DNA from: an uncultured Vampirovibrio sp.
GTDB lineage: Bacteria > Cyanobacteriota > Vampirovibrionia > Gastranaerophilales > Gastranaerophilaceae
NCBI GenBank assembly: GCA_910577515.1
Contig: CAJTLW010000010.1
Coordinates: 21,495 to 85,494, forward strand
DNA length: 64,000 bases
Direction: 5' to 3'
Shown here piece by piece: positions 34,956 to 43,241 of this stretch. Positions within the stretch are counted from its first letter, which is position 1. Every line of letters starts with the position of its first letter. The notes under the pieces are model-generated. The model made no database searches, was not told the DNA's origin, and saw only the letters and a program-made list of their open reading frames with translations. The position numbers and the translations under genes were made by a program.

Positions 34956-36099
34956 GCGCAAGCCATTGATAAGCATCTTCTTTAGCAGGCATTTCAACTA
35001 TATAAATCCCGCCGTGCTTGCCTCTTTGACAAAACAAAATTCCTTGTTTGACCATTTCATTTACAGCCCGCCTTATCGTATTTGTAGAAACATTCAGCGT
35101 ATTTGACAGGTTTTTCATCGATGGAAGCTTATCGCCTGCTTCATGATGGGTTATCATATATTTTTTAATCTGGTCTAAAACCCGCTGCCAATCATAAGAA
35201 TAAGATATTTTTATATTTGATGTTCCGCTTTTTGGGTTTGACATAAATTTTGATTTTTCGCCTGCCATTTTTTTTGTTTTATCAGGCTCATTGATATATC
35301 TTGTGCCATATCTTCCTCTTAAAGAAAATATGATTTTTTCTTTGTTCAGGCGCTTCATTGCATCATTTATCGTGCGCACAGATACATTGAACATTTTTGC
35401 AAAATCGGCATTCGGCATTATTTTATCGTTTAATTTATAATTTTTTGAAATATATTGTTTAATTTTTGTATAAAGTTGTTTTGAAAGGGTATCTTTTTCT
35501 TTTTTTGATTCGTTTTTCGTGTCATCTTCGTTCTTTTTAATTTGGATATCTGTATAATCACAATTTAAAACTTTTGTGGATTTATTCATCGTTGAAACAC
35601 TCTGAATAAGCACTCCTTCTCTAACCAGAACATCCAAAGCAAGCCTTGATGTGTTTTGGGATGTATCAATTTCATTTGCAATAACTCTTGCAGCAGGAAG
35701 AATATCTCCTTTTTTGAGTTTTTGTTCAATGATATATTTTTTAATTTTAAATACTGCAACATCTTTTTTAGAGGTCACTTTTCCAGTCATAGTAAGATTT
35801 TGCGGGTTATTTTTATCAACAATAATCGTTCCAATGCACTGTCTTGATTTAAAATAACCTAAATCTTCAGCATATTTAACTGCATTTTGAAGAGTGCCTG
35901 TACTTACATTTAAATATTTTGCAAGTTCTTTTTTTGAAGGAATTAAATCTCCAAAATGTAAAATATCTTTATTCAAGCCATCTTCAACCCACTGAATAAG
36001 CCAGTTCAAAATGGTACGGTCTTTTGGCTGATTGTTTAAAATACCGCTTTTAAAATCAGGAGATTGAATATGAATTTCTGTAATTTCAATTTTTCTCAT
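34930..36099 (-). CDS. Regulator with four tandem GntR-type winged-helix domains
   Basis: The 389-residue protein is built almost wholly of winged helices. I place them at about 27-96, 113-175, 205-270 and 303-369. Each holds the GntR pattern: a helix, G-D-x-L/I-P, a second helix, then S-x-x-T-x-x-x-A and a wing ending in G-x-x-I-x-V/I. The clearest are N-V-S-T-G-T-L-Q-N-A-V-K and N-V-S-T-N-T-I-R-R-A-V-N. There is no effector or aminotransferase domain of the usual GntR subfamilies. A Lys/Asp/Glu linker separates domains 2 and 3. Such an array would read an extended or bipartite operator. It overlaps the small ORF at 34776-34955 at its 3' end. Confidence 0.8.
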   Translation of the reverse strand: MRKIEITEIHIQSPDFKSGILNNQPKDRTILNWLIQWVEDGLNKDILHFGDLIPSKKELAKYLNVSTGTLQNAVKYAEDLGYFKSRQCIGTIIVDKNNPQNLTMTGKVTSKKDVAVFKIKKYIIEQKLKKGDILPAARVIANEIDTSQNTSRLALDVLVREGVLIQSVSTMNKSTKVLNCDYTDIQIKKNEDDTKNESKKEKDTLSKQLYTKIKQYISKNYKLNDKIMPNADFAKMFNVSVRTINDAMKRLNKEKIIFSLRGRYGTRYINEPDKTKKMAGEKSKFMSNPKSGTSNIKISYSYDWQRVLDQIKKYMITHHEAGDKLPSMKNLSNTLNVSTNTIRRAVNEMVKQGILFCQRGKHGGIYIVEMPAKEDAYQWLALNPKFLVQ

Positions 36100-36226
36100 A
36101 ATTGTTTTTTTAATTATACAATACTTAAAACCTGAAAAGAATAAAATTTTCTAACAAAAAATTTCCTTTTTAAGTGTTATATTGGTAAAATAGGTACAAG
36201 TAATTTTATTTGTGTAAGGTTTTTAA

Positions 36227-36973
36227 ATGAGAATAAGCGGGAATATTTACAGCCTCGCCTCTGTTTATAATAATTTCGGGTTTTTCAACAAACCTAAAAA
36301 TAATGATGCTAAAAAACCACAGGCAACTTCTCAAGAAAAGGGGGGCATATACGTAACACCGCTTGTAAACACAAAAAAACAGGAAGATACTATTTCCCGT
36401 GCGCTAAACGAGCTTAAAAAAGTTGAATTTTCAACAAATGATATTATTTATATGCAAAATTTAGGGGTGAATATGCCCTTTAAAAACGGGCTTGAAGCTG
36501 TGGATTATTTAAATAACAAACATATTGATATAGCTTATGCCAATTTTTCAAACGATAGCGTCCATGCCTGCCTTGATACAACAAATGAGGTACCTGTTGT
36601 TTTGATAAATTCAAACTATAAAGATTTGGCTACTTTTTCAGATATCTTGGCCTTATCAGAAGCAATGTTCCATGAAACAGGACATGCAAAAGACAACGAT
36701 TCCATTAATTCAATTCAGGAAGAAATTGACTGCCTTGCATTAAATGTTTTGGCACATCAGTTTTATAAAAAAACATACCCTGATGTTTTCAAAAACCAGA
36801 CTTCTCCTTTATACAGTGAAGGGGTTAATCTTTATGATAAACTATTTTTTGATTTTGACCTGAATAAAGCTGCACTGAAGCAGAGAGTATCAGAAAAATA
36901 CGGGTATTTAAACACGGCTTCTCCTTATCATCAAGCCTCTTTAATGGCAAGAGAAATAAAAGAAATATCTTAA
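36227..36973 (+). CDS. Tagged putative zinc metallopeptidase (HExxH)
   Basis: The 248-residue protein begins M-R-I-S-G-N-I-Y-S-L and has N-N-F-G (F17, G18), a variant of the tag. After a Lys/Pro-rich linker, the body carries M-F-H-E-T-G-H-A-K-D (H149, E150, H153), the zinc-peptidase signature. A candidate third ligand lies in Q-E-E-I-D-C-L (E165 or E166). No classical signal peptide is present, so any export would rely on the tag. The Shine-Dalgarno is AAGG. The substrate is unknown; a HExxH match alone does not prove a peptidase. It is divergent from the four-domain regulator, with 127 bp between starts. Confidence 0.65.
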   Translation: MRISGNIYSLASVYNNFGFFNKPKNNDAKKPQATSQEKGGIYVTPLVNTKKQEDTISRALNELKKVEFSTNDIIYMQNLGVNMPFKNGLEAVDYLNNKHIDIAYANFSNDSVHACLDTTNEVPVVLINSNYKDLATFSDILALSEAMFHETGHAKDNDSINSIQEEIDCLALNVLAHQFYKKTYPDVFKNQTSPLYSEGVNLYDKLFFDFDLNKAALKQRVSEKYGYLNTASPYHQASLMAREIKEIS

Positions 36974-37175
36974 ATAATTTCAATATCAAAATTTATATTT
37001 AACACTATCCATGCCGAAATTGTTACAAAAATTTACAAAAAAACCTTATAAATTGCGGTTTTTTAGTCAAAAAATTAAATTTACAATGTTTATAAAAGTA
37101 AACAAATATGATATAATGAATTTATGTTGTTAGTAAAAGTGTGCATGTGTGTGTTCAAAATCGGGAGGTGTAAAC

Positions 37176-37337
37176 ATGACTACTCTGGTTGAAAAACTAA
37201 AAGTTAAATCACCCATCAAATCGAAATTCGAAGATGAATTTCAAAGTTATCTTAAAGCCCAATGCTTAAAAACTACATTTAACGGGATTGAGCTTGAAAC
37301 ATTTAGCTGGTACAAAAAAATGTTAGGTTTAATGTAG
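37176..37337 (+). CDS. Small hypothetical protein, 53 aa
   Basis: The ATG at 37176 has GGGAGG 7 nt upstream and is preferred to the in-frame start at 37149. The product is M-T-T-L-V-E-K-L-K-V-K-S followed by a charged helix and W-Y-K-K-M-L-G-L-M. It has a single cysteine and no membrane segment. It is monocistronic with its own terminator, so it is probably expressed independently. Function unknown. Confidence 0.6.
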   Translation: MTTLVEKLKVKSPIKSKFEDEFQSYLKAQCLKTTFNGIELETFSWYKKMLGLM

Positions 37338-37366
37338 ATACAAAAAGATTTAGTTTAATTCAGCAA

Positions 37367-37391
37367 AGGCAGGAAATTCCTGCCTCTTTTT
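37367..37391 (+). terminator. Terminator of the 53-aa gene
   Basis: AGGCAGGA/TCCTGCCT form a stem with a tight loop and are followed by CTTTTTG. Confidence 0.8.
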
Positions 37392-37442
37392 GTATATTTT
37401 AAAATTTGTATATCTTAAATAATTTAAGAAATTCAATAAGAT

Positions 37443-38444
37443 TTAATAGGTTTTTCCGTTAATTCGTATTTTAGCCGAAGAATTAAAAACCGTTGTGTTA
37501 TATACACATTCAAGCTTTCCATCTTTATTTACGGTATATTTTGCACTGAAATTTTTTTCTCCGTCTTGTTCACTAAAATTTTCATATATATTTTTTACTT
37601 TGCCATTTTTAAATTCAAATGCAATTTTTGCAGGCTTTGAAATATCATTCCAATCAGCGGAAGATGCAGGAAGCCTTTTTAACATAACTAACTCACCATC
37701 TTTAAAAATATACTGGCTTGAATCATTATATCTGTTTCCCCTTTGCACATAAATTGCAGTATCTGCTTCTTCATCATAAGCATATTCCATAACAAACACG
37801 GGTTTACCTAGAAACATCTCACGAGCGTCTTTTCTTTTATAATGCAAAAGCCTGCCTTCAGGAGAATATTCAAGATTTTCTATATCGCCTGACAGAGATT
37901 TTTTTTCTATTGTAATACCGTCTTTTGCAAATGTTGCGGTCATAGTATGAGGGTTGTCACAATCTGAAAAAAGTCTATAGGTTTCAAAAGTTTCATTGTC
38001 TGATAGGTGTTCATATAAAAAATCTCTTCTCTCTTCTAGATTGCTCTTTCCGTCCTCTCCGCAGCAAACTTCATCCTCCAATATACGTTGAACTTTCCAA
38101 AGAGGGGTGCCTCTGTCTGTGATTTCATGCATTAAATCATTACTTAGTATGGCTATAGCTCTTCTGTATGTATTATCGGGATGACCTTCAAATTTCCCAT
38201 CAATGGGGAAATTTAATCCTTTTATGCATTTTGTGGAATAATCAGCTTTTTTTTGAATAACAGGCAAGGCTAATTCAAGTTTTTTAGCCTTTCTTTGCCC
38301 CATCTGCATTAAAAAAGAAGGTTTGGAAGTTTCCGCATCAATTTTTTCAGATTTTTTATTTCCTTTGAAATTTATTGAATTTGAAAAATTTGAATAAATA
38401 CTAGTTTTATTTGTTGAATTAATATTAATTGAAGTTATTTGCAT
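37443..38444 (-). CDS. Hypothetical tagged protein, 333 aa
   Basis: The leader is M-Q-I-T-S-I-N-I-N-S-T-N and ends in S-I-N-F-K-G-N-K-K (F26, G28), a clear copy of the tag. The rest is soluble. A helical Lys-rich part (to about residue 75) is followed by a region with several cysteines (D-E-V-C-C-G-E-D-G). Then come beta-rich repeats of the form Y-x-x-x-G-R-L-L-H-Y, F-K-N-G-K-V-K-N-I-Y-E-N and V-N-K-D-G-K-L-E-C-V-Y, as in MORN/toxin_15-type or YD-like strands. No family is assigned. It is convergent with the 53-aa gene. Confidence 0.65.
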   Translation of the reverse strand: MQITSININSTNKTSIYSNFSNSINFKGNKKSEKIDAETSKPSFLMQMGQRKAKKLELALPVIQKKADYSTKCIKGLNFPIDGKFEGHPDNTYRRAIAILSNDLMHEITDRGTPLWKVQRILEDEVCCGEDGKSNLEERRDFLYEHLSDNETFETYRLFSDCDNPHTMTATFAKDGITIEKKSLSGDIENLEYSPEGRLLHYKRKDAREMFLGKPVFVMEYAYDEEADTAIYVQRGNRYNDSSQYIFKDGELVMLKRLPASSADWNDISKPAKIAFEFKNGKVKNIYENFSEQDGEKNFSAKYTVNKDGKLECVYNTTVFNSSAKIRINGKTY

Positions 38445-38539
38445 AAAATTAGTGTTCTTTTTATCTTATTACAGCATTCTAAAACATGTAAAATTTTAAT
38501 TTTGCCATAAAAAAATATCAAGGGTGTATAATTAAATTA

Positions 38540-39058
38540 ATGAATTATTGCATAGAATGTGGAAATAAATTAATTTTAAAAGAATCTTTCAATTGCGGCA
38601 TAAGCGATGGAATGGTGCCTTTTTGCACAAAATGTAATGAGTTCCGTTTTCCTATGTTTAATGGCGCTGTAAGCAGCGTTATTTATAATAAAGATTTTTC
38701 AAAAACCCTTCTTGTTCAACAATACGGACGGGGAGTAAATATCCTTGTTGCAGGATATGTAAACAAGGGCGAAACACTGGAAGAGGCCTTGGTGCGTGAA
38801 ATTAAAGAAGAAACAGGGCTTATAGTATCTTCTTATAAATTTAATGCAAGCAAATATTTTGAAAAATCAAACAGTTTAATTTGTAATTTCATAGTAAATG
38901 TTGAAAATGAAAATCTGCACACTAATAGCGAAATAGACTTTGCAAAATGGTATACGGTTGAAGAAGCCCGAAGAGAAATTTATAAAGCAAGTCTTGCAGA
39001 AGAATTTTTCTTAAAATCATTAAATAAAATTGCCGGAGTTTATACCCCGGCAAAATAG
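38540..39058 (+). CDS. Nudix hydrolase with N-terminal zinc ribbon
   Basis: The 172-residue protein has a zinc ribbon (C-I-E-C at residues 4-7 and C-T-K-C about 29-32). A complete Nudix box follows: G-Y-V-N-K-G-E-T-L-E-E-A-L-V-R-E-I-K-E-E-T-G. Zinc ribbon plus Nudix occurs in NudC-like NADH pyrophosphatases, but the NudC-specific S-Q-P-W-P-F-P motif is not seen, so the substrate is unknown. TATAAT ends 7 nt before the ATG and there is no ribosome site. Confidence 0.88.
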   Translation: MNYCIECGNKLILKESFNCGISDGMVPFCTKCNEFRFPMFNGAVSSVIYNKDFSKTLLVQQYGRGVNILVAGYVNKGETLEEALVREIKEETGLIVSSYKFNASKYFEKSNSLICNFIVNVENENLHTNSEIDFAKWYTVEEARREIYKASLAEEFFLKSLNKIAGVYTPAK

Positions 39059-39059
39059 C

Positions 39060-39689
39060 TTATTTTATAATTTCCATAACCTCTTCAAGCGGTTTTTTGG
39101 GCGCTCTGTTCGGGTTATCGGCGTATGGTTTTCCTATTGTTAAAATAGTTACAATTTTATCATCTTCTTTTAAATTCAAAATTTCTTTAAATGCTTTTTC
39201 AGCTAAAACGGGTGCTACCATCCAGCAGCTTGAAAGCCCAAGTGCATGGGCTGCTAATGACATATTTTCAACCGCACCGCCCATACTTAGAAGATAGGAA
39301 TCAGGGCGCATTTTTGAAATTTCTTCTTTTGAATAATTGGCTTTTTCCAACACTCCGCCCATAAAAGACGGCGCATTTGTTTCAATACACACAATAATTG
39401 CAGGAGCAGTTTCAAAAAACGTTGAATGAGCCTTATAACTTGAAACTGCACGTGCTGTATCTTCATCGATACGTGATGTTATTTCATCATATTTATTTAA
39501 AACAGCATCTGCCATTTTGTGTTTAATATCTTTATTAAAAATGGCAAGAAATTTCCAGTTTTGTGTATTCATAGCAGCTGGAGCCAGACGAGCTGAATTT
39601 ATTATCCTTTTAATCTCGTCATCTGTCGGTATATAATCAGAGTATTTTCTGATAGTTTTTCTTGTATCAAGACATTCAAATATTTCCAT
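39060..39689 (-). CDS. Nitroreductase-family flavoprotein
   Basis: This 209-residue FMN enzyme has the N-terminal R-K-T-I-R-K-Y FMN-binding motif and P-A-A-M-N-T-Q-N-W-K-F. The C-terminal segments are A-A-H-A-L-G-L-S-S-C-W-M and T-I-G-K-P. Such enzymes reduce nitro compounds, quinones or flavins with NAD(P)H. AAGGAG precedes the ATG. It is divergent from the VWA gene (29 bp apart) and converges with the Nudix gene (1 bp apart). Confidence 0.9.
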   Translation of the reverse strand: MEIFECLDTRKTIRKYSDYIPTDDEIKRIINSARLAPAAMNTQNWKFLAIFNKDIKHKMADAVLNKYDEITSRIDEDTARAVSSYKAHSTFFETAPAIIVCIETNAPSFMGGVLEKANYSKEEISKMRPDSYLLSMGGAVENMSLAAHALGLSSCWMVAPVLAEKAFKEILNLKEDDKIVTILTIGKPYADNPNRAPKKPLEEVMEIIK

Positions 39690-39718
39690 AAAAAGACTCC
39701 TTATAGTAGAATAAACGT

Positions 39719-40549
39719 ATGATTAATTTTAGAATAATAATTCTGATTGTAGCTTTTTTTGTTTGCTTTGTAAATTATACCAATGTAAATGCTTTAGCAA
39801 ATGAAAATTTTCAATATAATGTCTATACCCCTGAAAGCTTTAAAAGCCTTAAAGAATTAAACACGCCAAAGCAAAACCCCGCAGCAAAAGCTGCTCCAAA
39901 TGCTTCAAACCCTGCACCAAAATTTGAAGAAGGTTCCCATATTCTTTTTATTGTAGATTTTTCAAATTCTATGAACGATAAAATAAGAATGGAACAAAGA
40001 AGTAAAATGCAAGCAGCACTTGATACTTTGGCTACAATTTTACCAAAAATTCCTGCTAATATTAAAACGGCACTAAGGGTATATGGCTATAAAGCAGGCT
40101 TTACACCTGTTCAAGGATGTATGGCTTCAAAAATGTCTGTTCCTTTTGCAACAAAAAACGCTGATAACATTCTAGGGGCTTTATTTGCAACAAAAGCTGT
40201 CGGGTGGACACCTATCACATATTCTCTAAAACAGGCCGTAAATGTTGATTTTGCAAACGTTAAAGGCAAAAAACATATTGTTTTATTAACAGACGGTGGG
40301 GAAAACTGTGATGAAAGCCCCTGCACTTATGCAATTGAACTTATGAAATTAAGAGATGATATTTCGATTGACGTTATAGCCTTTGATATAGATGATATGG
40401 AGGCAAACGACCAATTGAGATGTGCTGCTGTTGCGACCCGCGGTAAATTTTACAGCGCAAATACTACTCATCAGCTTTTAGACAGCTTATTTGAAAGCTT
40501 AAGTATTGATAAAAACGTAAAAGGTGTTATAAAAATTGATGAAAACTGA
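39719..40549 (+). CDS. Secreted VWA-domain protein
   Basis: A signal peptide (residues 1-27, hydrophobic core I-I-L-I-V-A-F-F-V-C-F, ending A-L-A) and a Pro/Ala/Asn linker precede a von Willebrand factor A domain. Its metal site is complete: D-F-S-N-S (D80, S82, S84), the later G-W-T-P-I threonine and T-D-G-G-E-N. Such domains bind ligands through a divalent ion. The protein is probably periplasmic or surface-exposed. TAGAAT ends 6 nt before the ATG and there is no ribosome site. Its end overlaps the MntR-like gene by 11 bp. Confidence 0.85.
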   Translation: MINFRIIILIVAFFVCFVNYTNVNALANENFQYNVYTPESFKSLKELNTPKQNPAAKAAPNASNPAPKFEEGSHILFIVDFSNSMNDKIRMEQRSKMQAALDTLATILPKIPANIKTALRVYGYKAGFTPVQGCMASKMSVPFATKNADNILGALFATKAVGWTPITYSLKQAVNVDFANVKGKKHIVLLTDGGENCDESPCTYAIELMKLRDDISIDVIAFDIDDMEANDQLRCAAVATRGKFYSANTTHQLLDSLFESLSIDKNVKGVIKIDEN

Positions 40550-40997
40550 AGAAATTAAGGATTTGGAACTTATGAGATTATCGGAAAGCCTTGAAGATTA
40601 CCTTGAAGCAATTTATAACGAGGTAAAAATAAAAGGAGAGGCAAAGGTAACAGATATTTCAAACATTTTAAACGTGAAAAAGGCTTCTGTCACAGGGGCT
40701 TTAATCAGTTTAAAAAACAAGAAACTCATTAATTATGAGCCTTATTCTTCAATTACACTTACAAAACTAGGTGAAAAGCTAGCAGCAGAAATCATTGAGC
40801 GGCATATTGTGATGTGCGAATTTTTAGAAAATATTTTAAACCTGTCTAAAGAAGAGGCGGTTGAAAATTCTTGCAAGATGGAACATATAATGAGCGAAAA
40901 AATGTTTGAGAGGATGACAAAATTTTCCGTTTTTATTCAGGATTTATGCGCAAAAGAACCAAAGATTAAAGAACAAATTCAAAATTTGTATAAATAA
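40539..40997 (+). CDS. MntR/DtxR-family metal-dependent regulator
   Basis: The product has a winged-helix domain (E-D-Y-L-E-A-I-Y, V-K-K-A-S-V-T-G-A-L) and the metal-binding and dimerisation region with E-R-H-I-V-M-C-E-F-L, C-K-M-E-H-I-M-S and E-K-M. Family members use Mn2+ or Fe2+ to repress uptake genes. No SH3-like third domain is present, so it is MntR-sized. It overlaps the VWA gene by 11 bp, so it is translationally coupled to it. An internal ATG at 40572 (M-R-L-S-E-S-L) with AAGGA before it is an alternative start. The coupling to VWA is unexplained. Confidence 0.82.
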   Translation: MKTEEIKDLELMRLSESLEDYLEAIYNEVKIKGEAKVTDISNILNVKKASVTGALISLKNKKLINYEPYSSITLTKLGEKLAAEIIERHIVMCEFLENILNLSKEEAVENSCKMEHIMSEKMFERMTKFSVFIQDLCAKEPKIKEQIQNLYK

Positions 40998-41003
40998 AAA
41001 GTT

Positions 41004-41183
41004 TTATAGTTTTCTGAGTATATTTTCGAGATTTTTATATTTTGTATCCAGAAGGTTTGTTGCTGCAAGGTAATAAGCAGGTATTGTATCATCATTTTCC
41101 AAAAGTTTTATTAACATATCTAAAATTGTTCTTGTTTCTATTGCATAATCCTGCATGGTGTTTGTTGTTTCTTTATCCGGCAT
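41004..41183 (-). CDS. Small helical protein, 59 aa
   Basis: This minus-strand frame has a strong GAAGGGGAAA ribosome site just before the ATG. The product is M-P-D-K-E-T-T-N-T-M-Q-D-Y-A-I-E-T-R, followed by a Leu-rich helix (I-L-D-M-L-I-K-L-L-E) and N-L-E-N-I-L-R-K-L. It looks like a small cytosolic helical protein and is convergent with the MntR-like gene (6 bp apart). No family is recognised. Confidence 0.6.
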   Translation of the reverse strand: MPDKETTNTMQDYAIETRTILDMLIKLLENDDTIPAYYLAATNLLDTKYKNLENILRKL

Positions 41184-41289
41184 AAAATTTCCCCTTCTAT
41201 TACTTAGTATTTAACTTTGTTAATGTATAAGTATAAGAAATTATAGCAATTTACTATTATTTTGTCTAGTACATTGTAAGGGTAATTGT

Positions 41290-41451
41290 ATGGAACGGAA
41301 ATTAATGAGGTCGGGCAATGGTTGGGGTTTGTTCATCAATTCCACTATTTTAAAACTACTTAAAGTTAATCCCGTAACAGATAAGGTGGAACTTATTGTT
41401 GAAGGCGACACCCTAAAAATCAAAAAAGCAGCTCCAAAAACAGAGGGTTAA
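41290..41451 (+). CDS. AbrB/MazE-type antitoxin-like DNA-binding protein, 53 aa
   Basis: The product M-E-R-K-L-M-R-S-G-N-G-W-G-L-F-I-N-S-T-I-L-K-L-L has the swapped-hairpin AbrB pattern: a strand, G-N-G-W-G, a second strand and helix, then V-E-L-I-V-E-G-D-T-L-K-I-K-K. MazE-type antitoxins share it. No toxin (MazF or PIN) follows; the next gene is a membrane protein 133 bp on. It may be an orphan regulator. No ribosome site is clear. Confidence 0.7.
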   Translation: MERKLMRSGNGWGLFINSTILKLLKVNPVTDKVELIVEGDTLKIKKAAPKTEG

Positions 41452-41584
41452 AATATTAATCTTATTGTTAGGGTTGACAAACTTTTTCTTTTAGGTTAAA
41501 AATATCTTATTGTTAGCCAAGGCTAACAAGGGCGCATTAGGCGTCAATATTGTCATACAGAAGATATTTAAAAGGAAAAACGTT

Positions 41585-42646
41585 GTGAATGTGTCTGCAG
41601 TAGGAAAATTTTTAGACCAGCCGATTTTAATAAGCAAGCTTAAAAATCAAACCCCAAAAATCCTTACAGGAGCAGCTTTAGCTTATGGGATATATGATAC
41701 AATGAAGGCGCCTAAAGAAGAGAGGAAAAACAGGGGGATTAAAAACGCTGTTGTATTAAGTACAGTCGTTATAACTTCTCTTATAAGCGCTTTCGGTTTA
41801 AAAACTGGTAAAAAGCAAATATTAAAAGGTTTAGTGGATGTTAAGGAGCCTGAAAACATTATCAAAAGCAATATTAACGCTGTCGATAAATTTCTAAAAT
41901 TTAACACTGTAGATAAAAAAGCTGAAAATACATTAAATAAAGCAAAAAACGGGCTTTTGAACCTGAATGATACAAAAGAAATTTTAAAATTGAAAAATAG
42001 CGATTATAAAGGAATTGATGAGCTTTTTGATACGCTTTTTTCAAAAAAAGAAGATTTAAGTGCAAAAGAAATATTCAAAGAAACGGGCAGACTTTCTATT
42101 TTGGGGCTGATACCTGTTGCAAGCGGGGTTTTAGGAGGAATTGCAGCGGAAAAAATTACGGGCGAAAATACTCCAAAATCCACATCAAATAAGATAAAAG
42201 AGGGCGCTTACCAGTTTTTAGCAAATATTTTTATGTGCAACGTTGGTGCTGCGGGGGCTTTGTTTGCGGCGGAAAGACTTCAAAAAGCAGGTAAAATAAA
42301 GGTCTTATCTCCCATGGGCAAGCTCGGCGTCATTATGGGCGGGATTTTTGTAACGGGGATTTTAGGAGGAAGCTATGTTGCAAACTGGATAGGAAAGCAT
42401 ATATTAGACCCCGTTTTTGAAGGAAAAAACCATAAAAATAAGGGGTTTAACAAAAATTTCGCAGGCAAAGAAGATTTATATACGGAAAGGAAGCCTGAAC
42501 TTTTGGATATAGCACTGCACACGGATGATATTGCAACCGCAGGCGTACTTTCAGGGTTTAAGTGGATTGAACCTATGCTTCCTTTAATGTACACAATTTC
42601 AGGCTATAGAGCAGGAATAGGCTACAGAAACGGTAAAAATAACTAA
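41585..42646 (+). CDS. Hypothetical membrane protein, about 353 aa
   Basis: The longer frame starts at a TTG (41510), but a GTG at 41585 has AAAAGGA 8 nt upstream and fits better. The protein has hydrophobic segments at K-I-L-T-G-A-A-L-A-Y-G-I-Y, V-V-L-S-T-V-V-I-T-S-L-I-S-A-F-G-L and G-V-I-M-G-G-I-F-V-T-G-I-L-G-G-S-Y-V. These lie between long Lys-rich soluble stretches. It looks like the tagged membrane proteins at 1-1919 and 23607-25754 but lacks a clear F-x-G tag. No domain is recognised. It overlaps lemA by 4 bp (convergent). Confidence 0.6.
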   Translation: MNVSAVGKFLDQPILISKLKNQTPKILTGAALAYGIYDTMKAPKEERKNRGIKNAVVLSTVVITSLISAFGLKTGKKQILKGLVDVKEPENIIKSNINAVDKFLKFNTVDKKAENTLNKAKNGLLNLNDTKEILKLKNSDYKGIDELFDTLFSKKEDLSAKEIFKETGRLSILGLIPVASGVLGGIAAEKITGENTPKSTSNKIKEGAYQFLANIFMCNVGAAGALFAAERLQKAGKIKVLSPMGKLGVIMGGIFVTGILGGSYVANWIGKHILDPVFEGKNHKNKGFNKNFAGKEDLYTERKPELLDIALHTDDIATAGVLSGFKWIEPMLPLMYTISGYRAGIGYRNGKNN

Positions 42647-43209
42647 AATTCAACTTTTGGCGTTTGTTTTTCGGTTTCTGTTATTTCAAAATAATCTCTC
42701 TGTTTAATCCCTGAAATTGAGGCTACAAGCGCTGTAGGGAAAGTTCTGATTAATGCATTTATTGATTTTACACTTTCATTATAATCCCTTCTTGCAATTG
42801 CAATACGGTTTTCAGTGCCTGCAAGTTCATCCTGAAGTGCAATAAAAGATTTATCTGCTTTTAATTGGGGATAATTTTCCACAACGGCTAAAAGTCTTGA
42901 TAAAGCACTATTTAGTTCACTTGTGTTTCGCTGAACCGCTTTTATATCGTTTGAATTCATAGAACCTGAAAGCTTTGCTCTTGCATCTGCAATGTTTGTG
43001 AACACTTCTTTTTCATGTGTAGCATAGCCTTTAACCGTATTTACAAAATTCGGTATTAAATCATTTCTGCGCTTCAACTGGTTTTCAACTTGCGCCCAAT
43101 TTGCGCTGACATTTTCATCCATCACCTGTAATTTATTAAATGTGCCGACAAAAAATGAGCCTATGGCAAATATTGCTGCTAAAACTATTAAAACTAAAGT
43201 ACTTTTCAT
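42643..43209 (-). CDS. lemA: LemA family membrane protein
   Basis: LemA proteins have one N-terminal membrane helix and a long helical body. This 188-residue protein shows the family block A-N-W-A-Q-V-E-N-Q-L-K-R-R-N-D-L-I-P-N, followed by V-K-G-Y-A-T-H-E-K and V-E-N-Y-P-Q-L-K-A-D-K. The family function is not established, but LemA is often next to a TPM-domain protein, exactly as here. It starts 32 bp after that gene, so they form an operon. Confidence 0.92.
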   Translation of the reverse strand: MKSTLVLIVLAAIFAIGSFFVGTFNKLQVMDENVSANWAQVENQLKRRNDLIPNFVNTVKGYATHEKEVFTNIADARAKLSGSMNSNDIKAVQRNTSELNSALSRLLAVVENYPQLKADKSFIALQDELAGTENRIAIARRDYNESVKSINALIRTFPTALVASISGIKQRDYFEITETEKQTPKVEF

Positions 43210-43241
43210 ATTATTAATCTCCTATTTTACTAATAAATTTA

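Noticed and set aside
41241..41423. Minus-strand 60-codon frame opposite the AbrB-like gene
   Set aside because: It has no ribosome site and is the reverse reading of a clear plus-strand AbrB-type protein.
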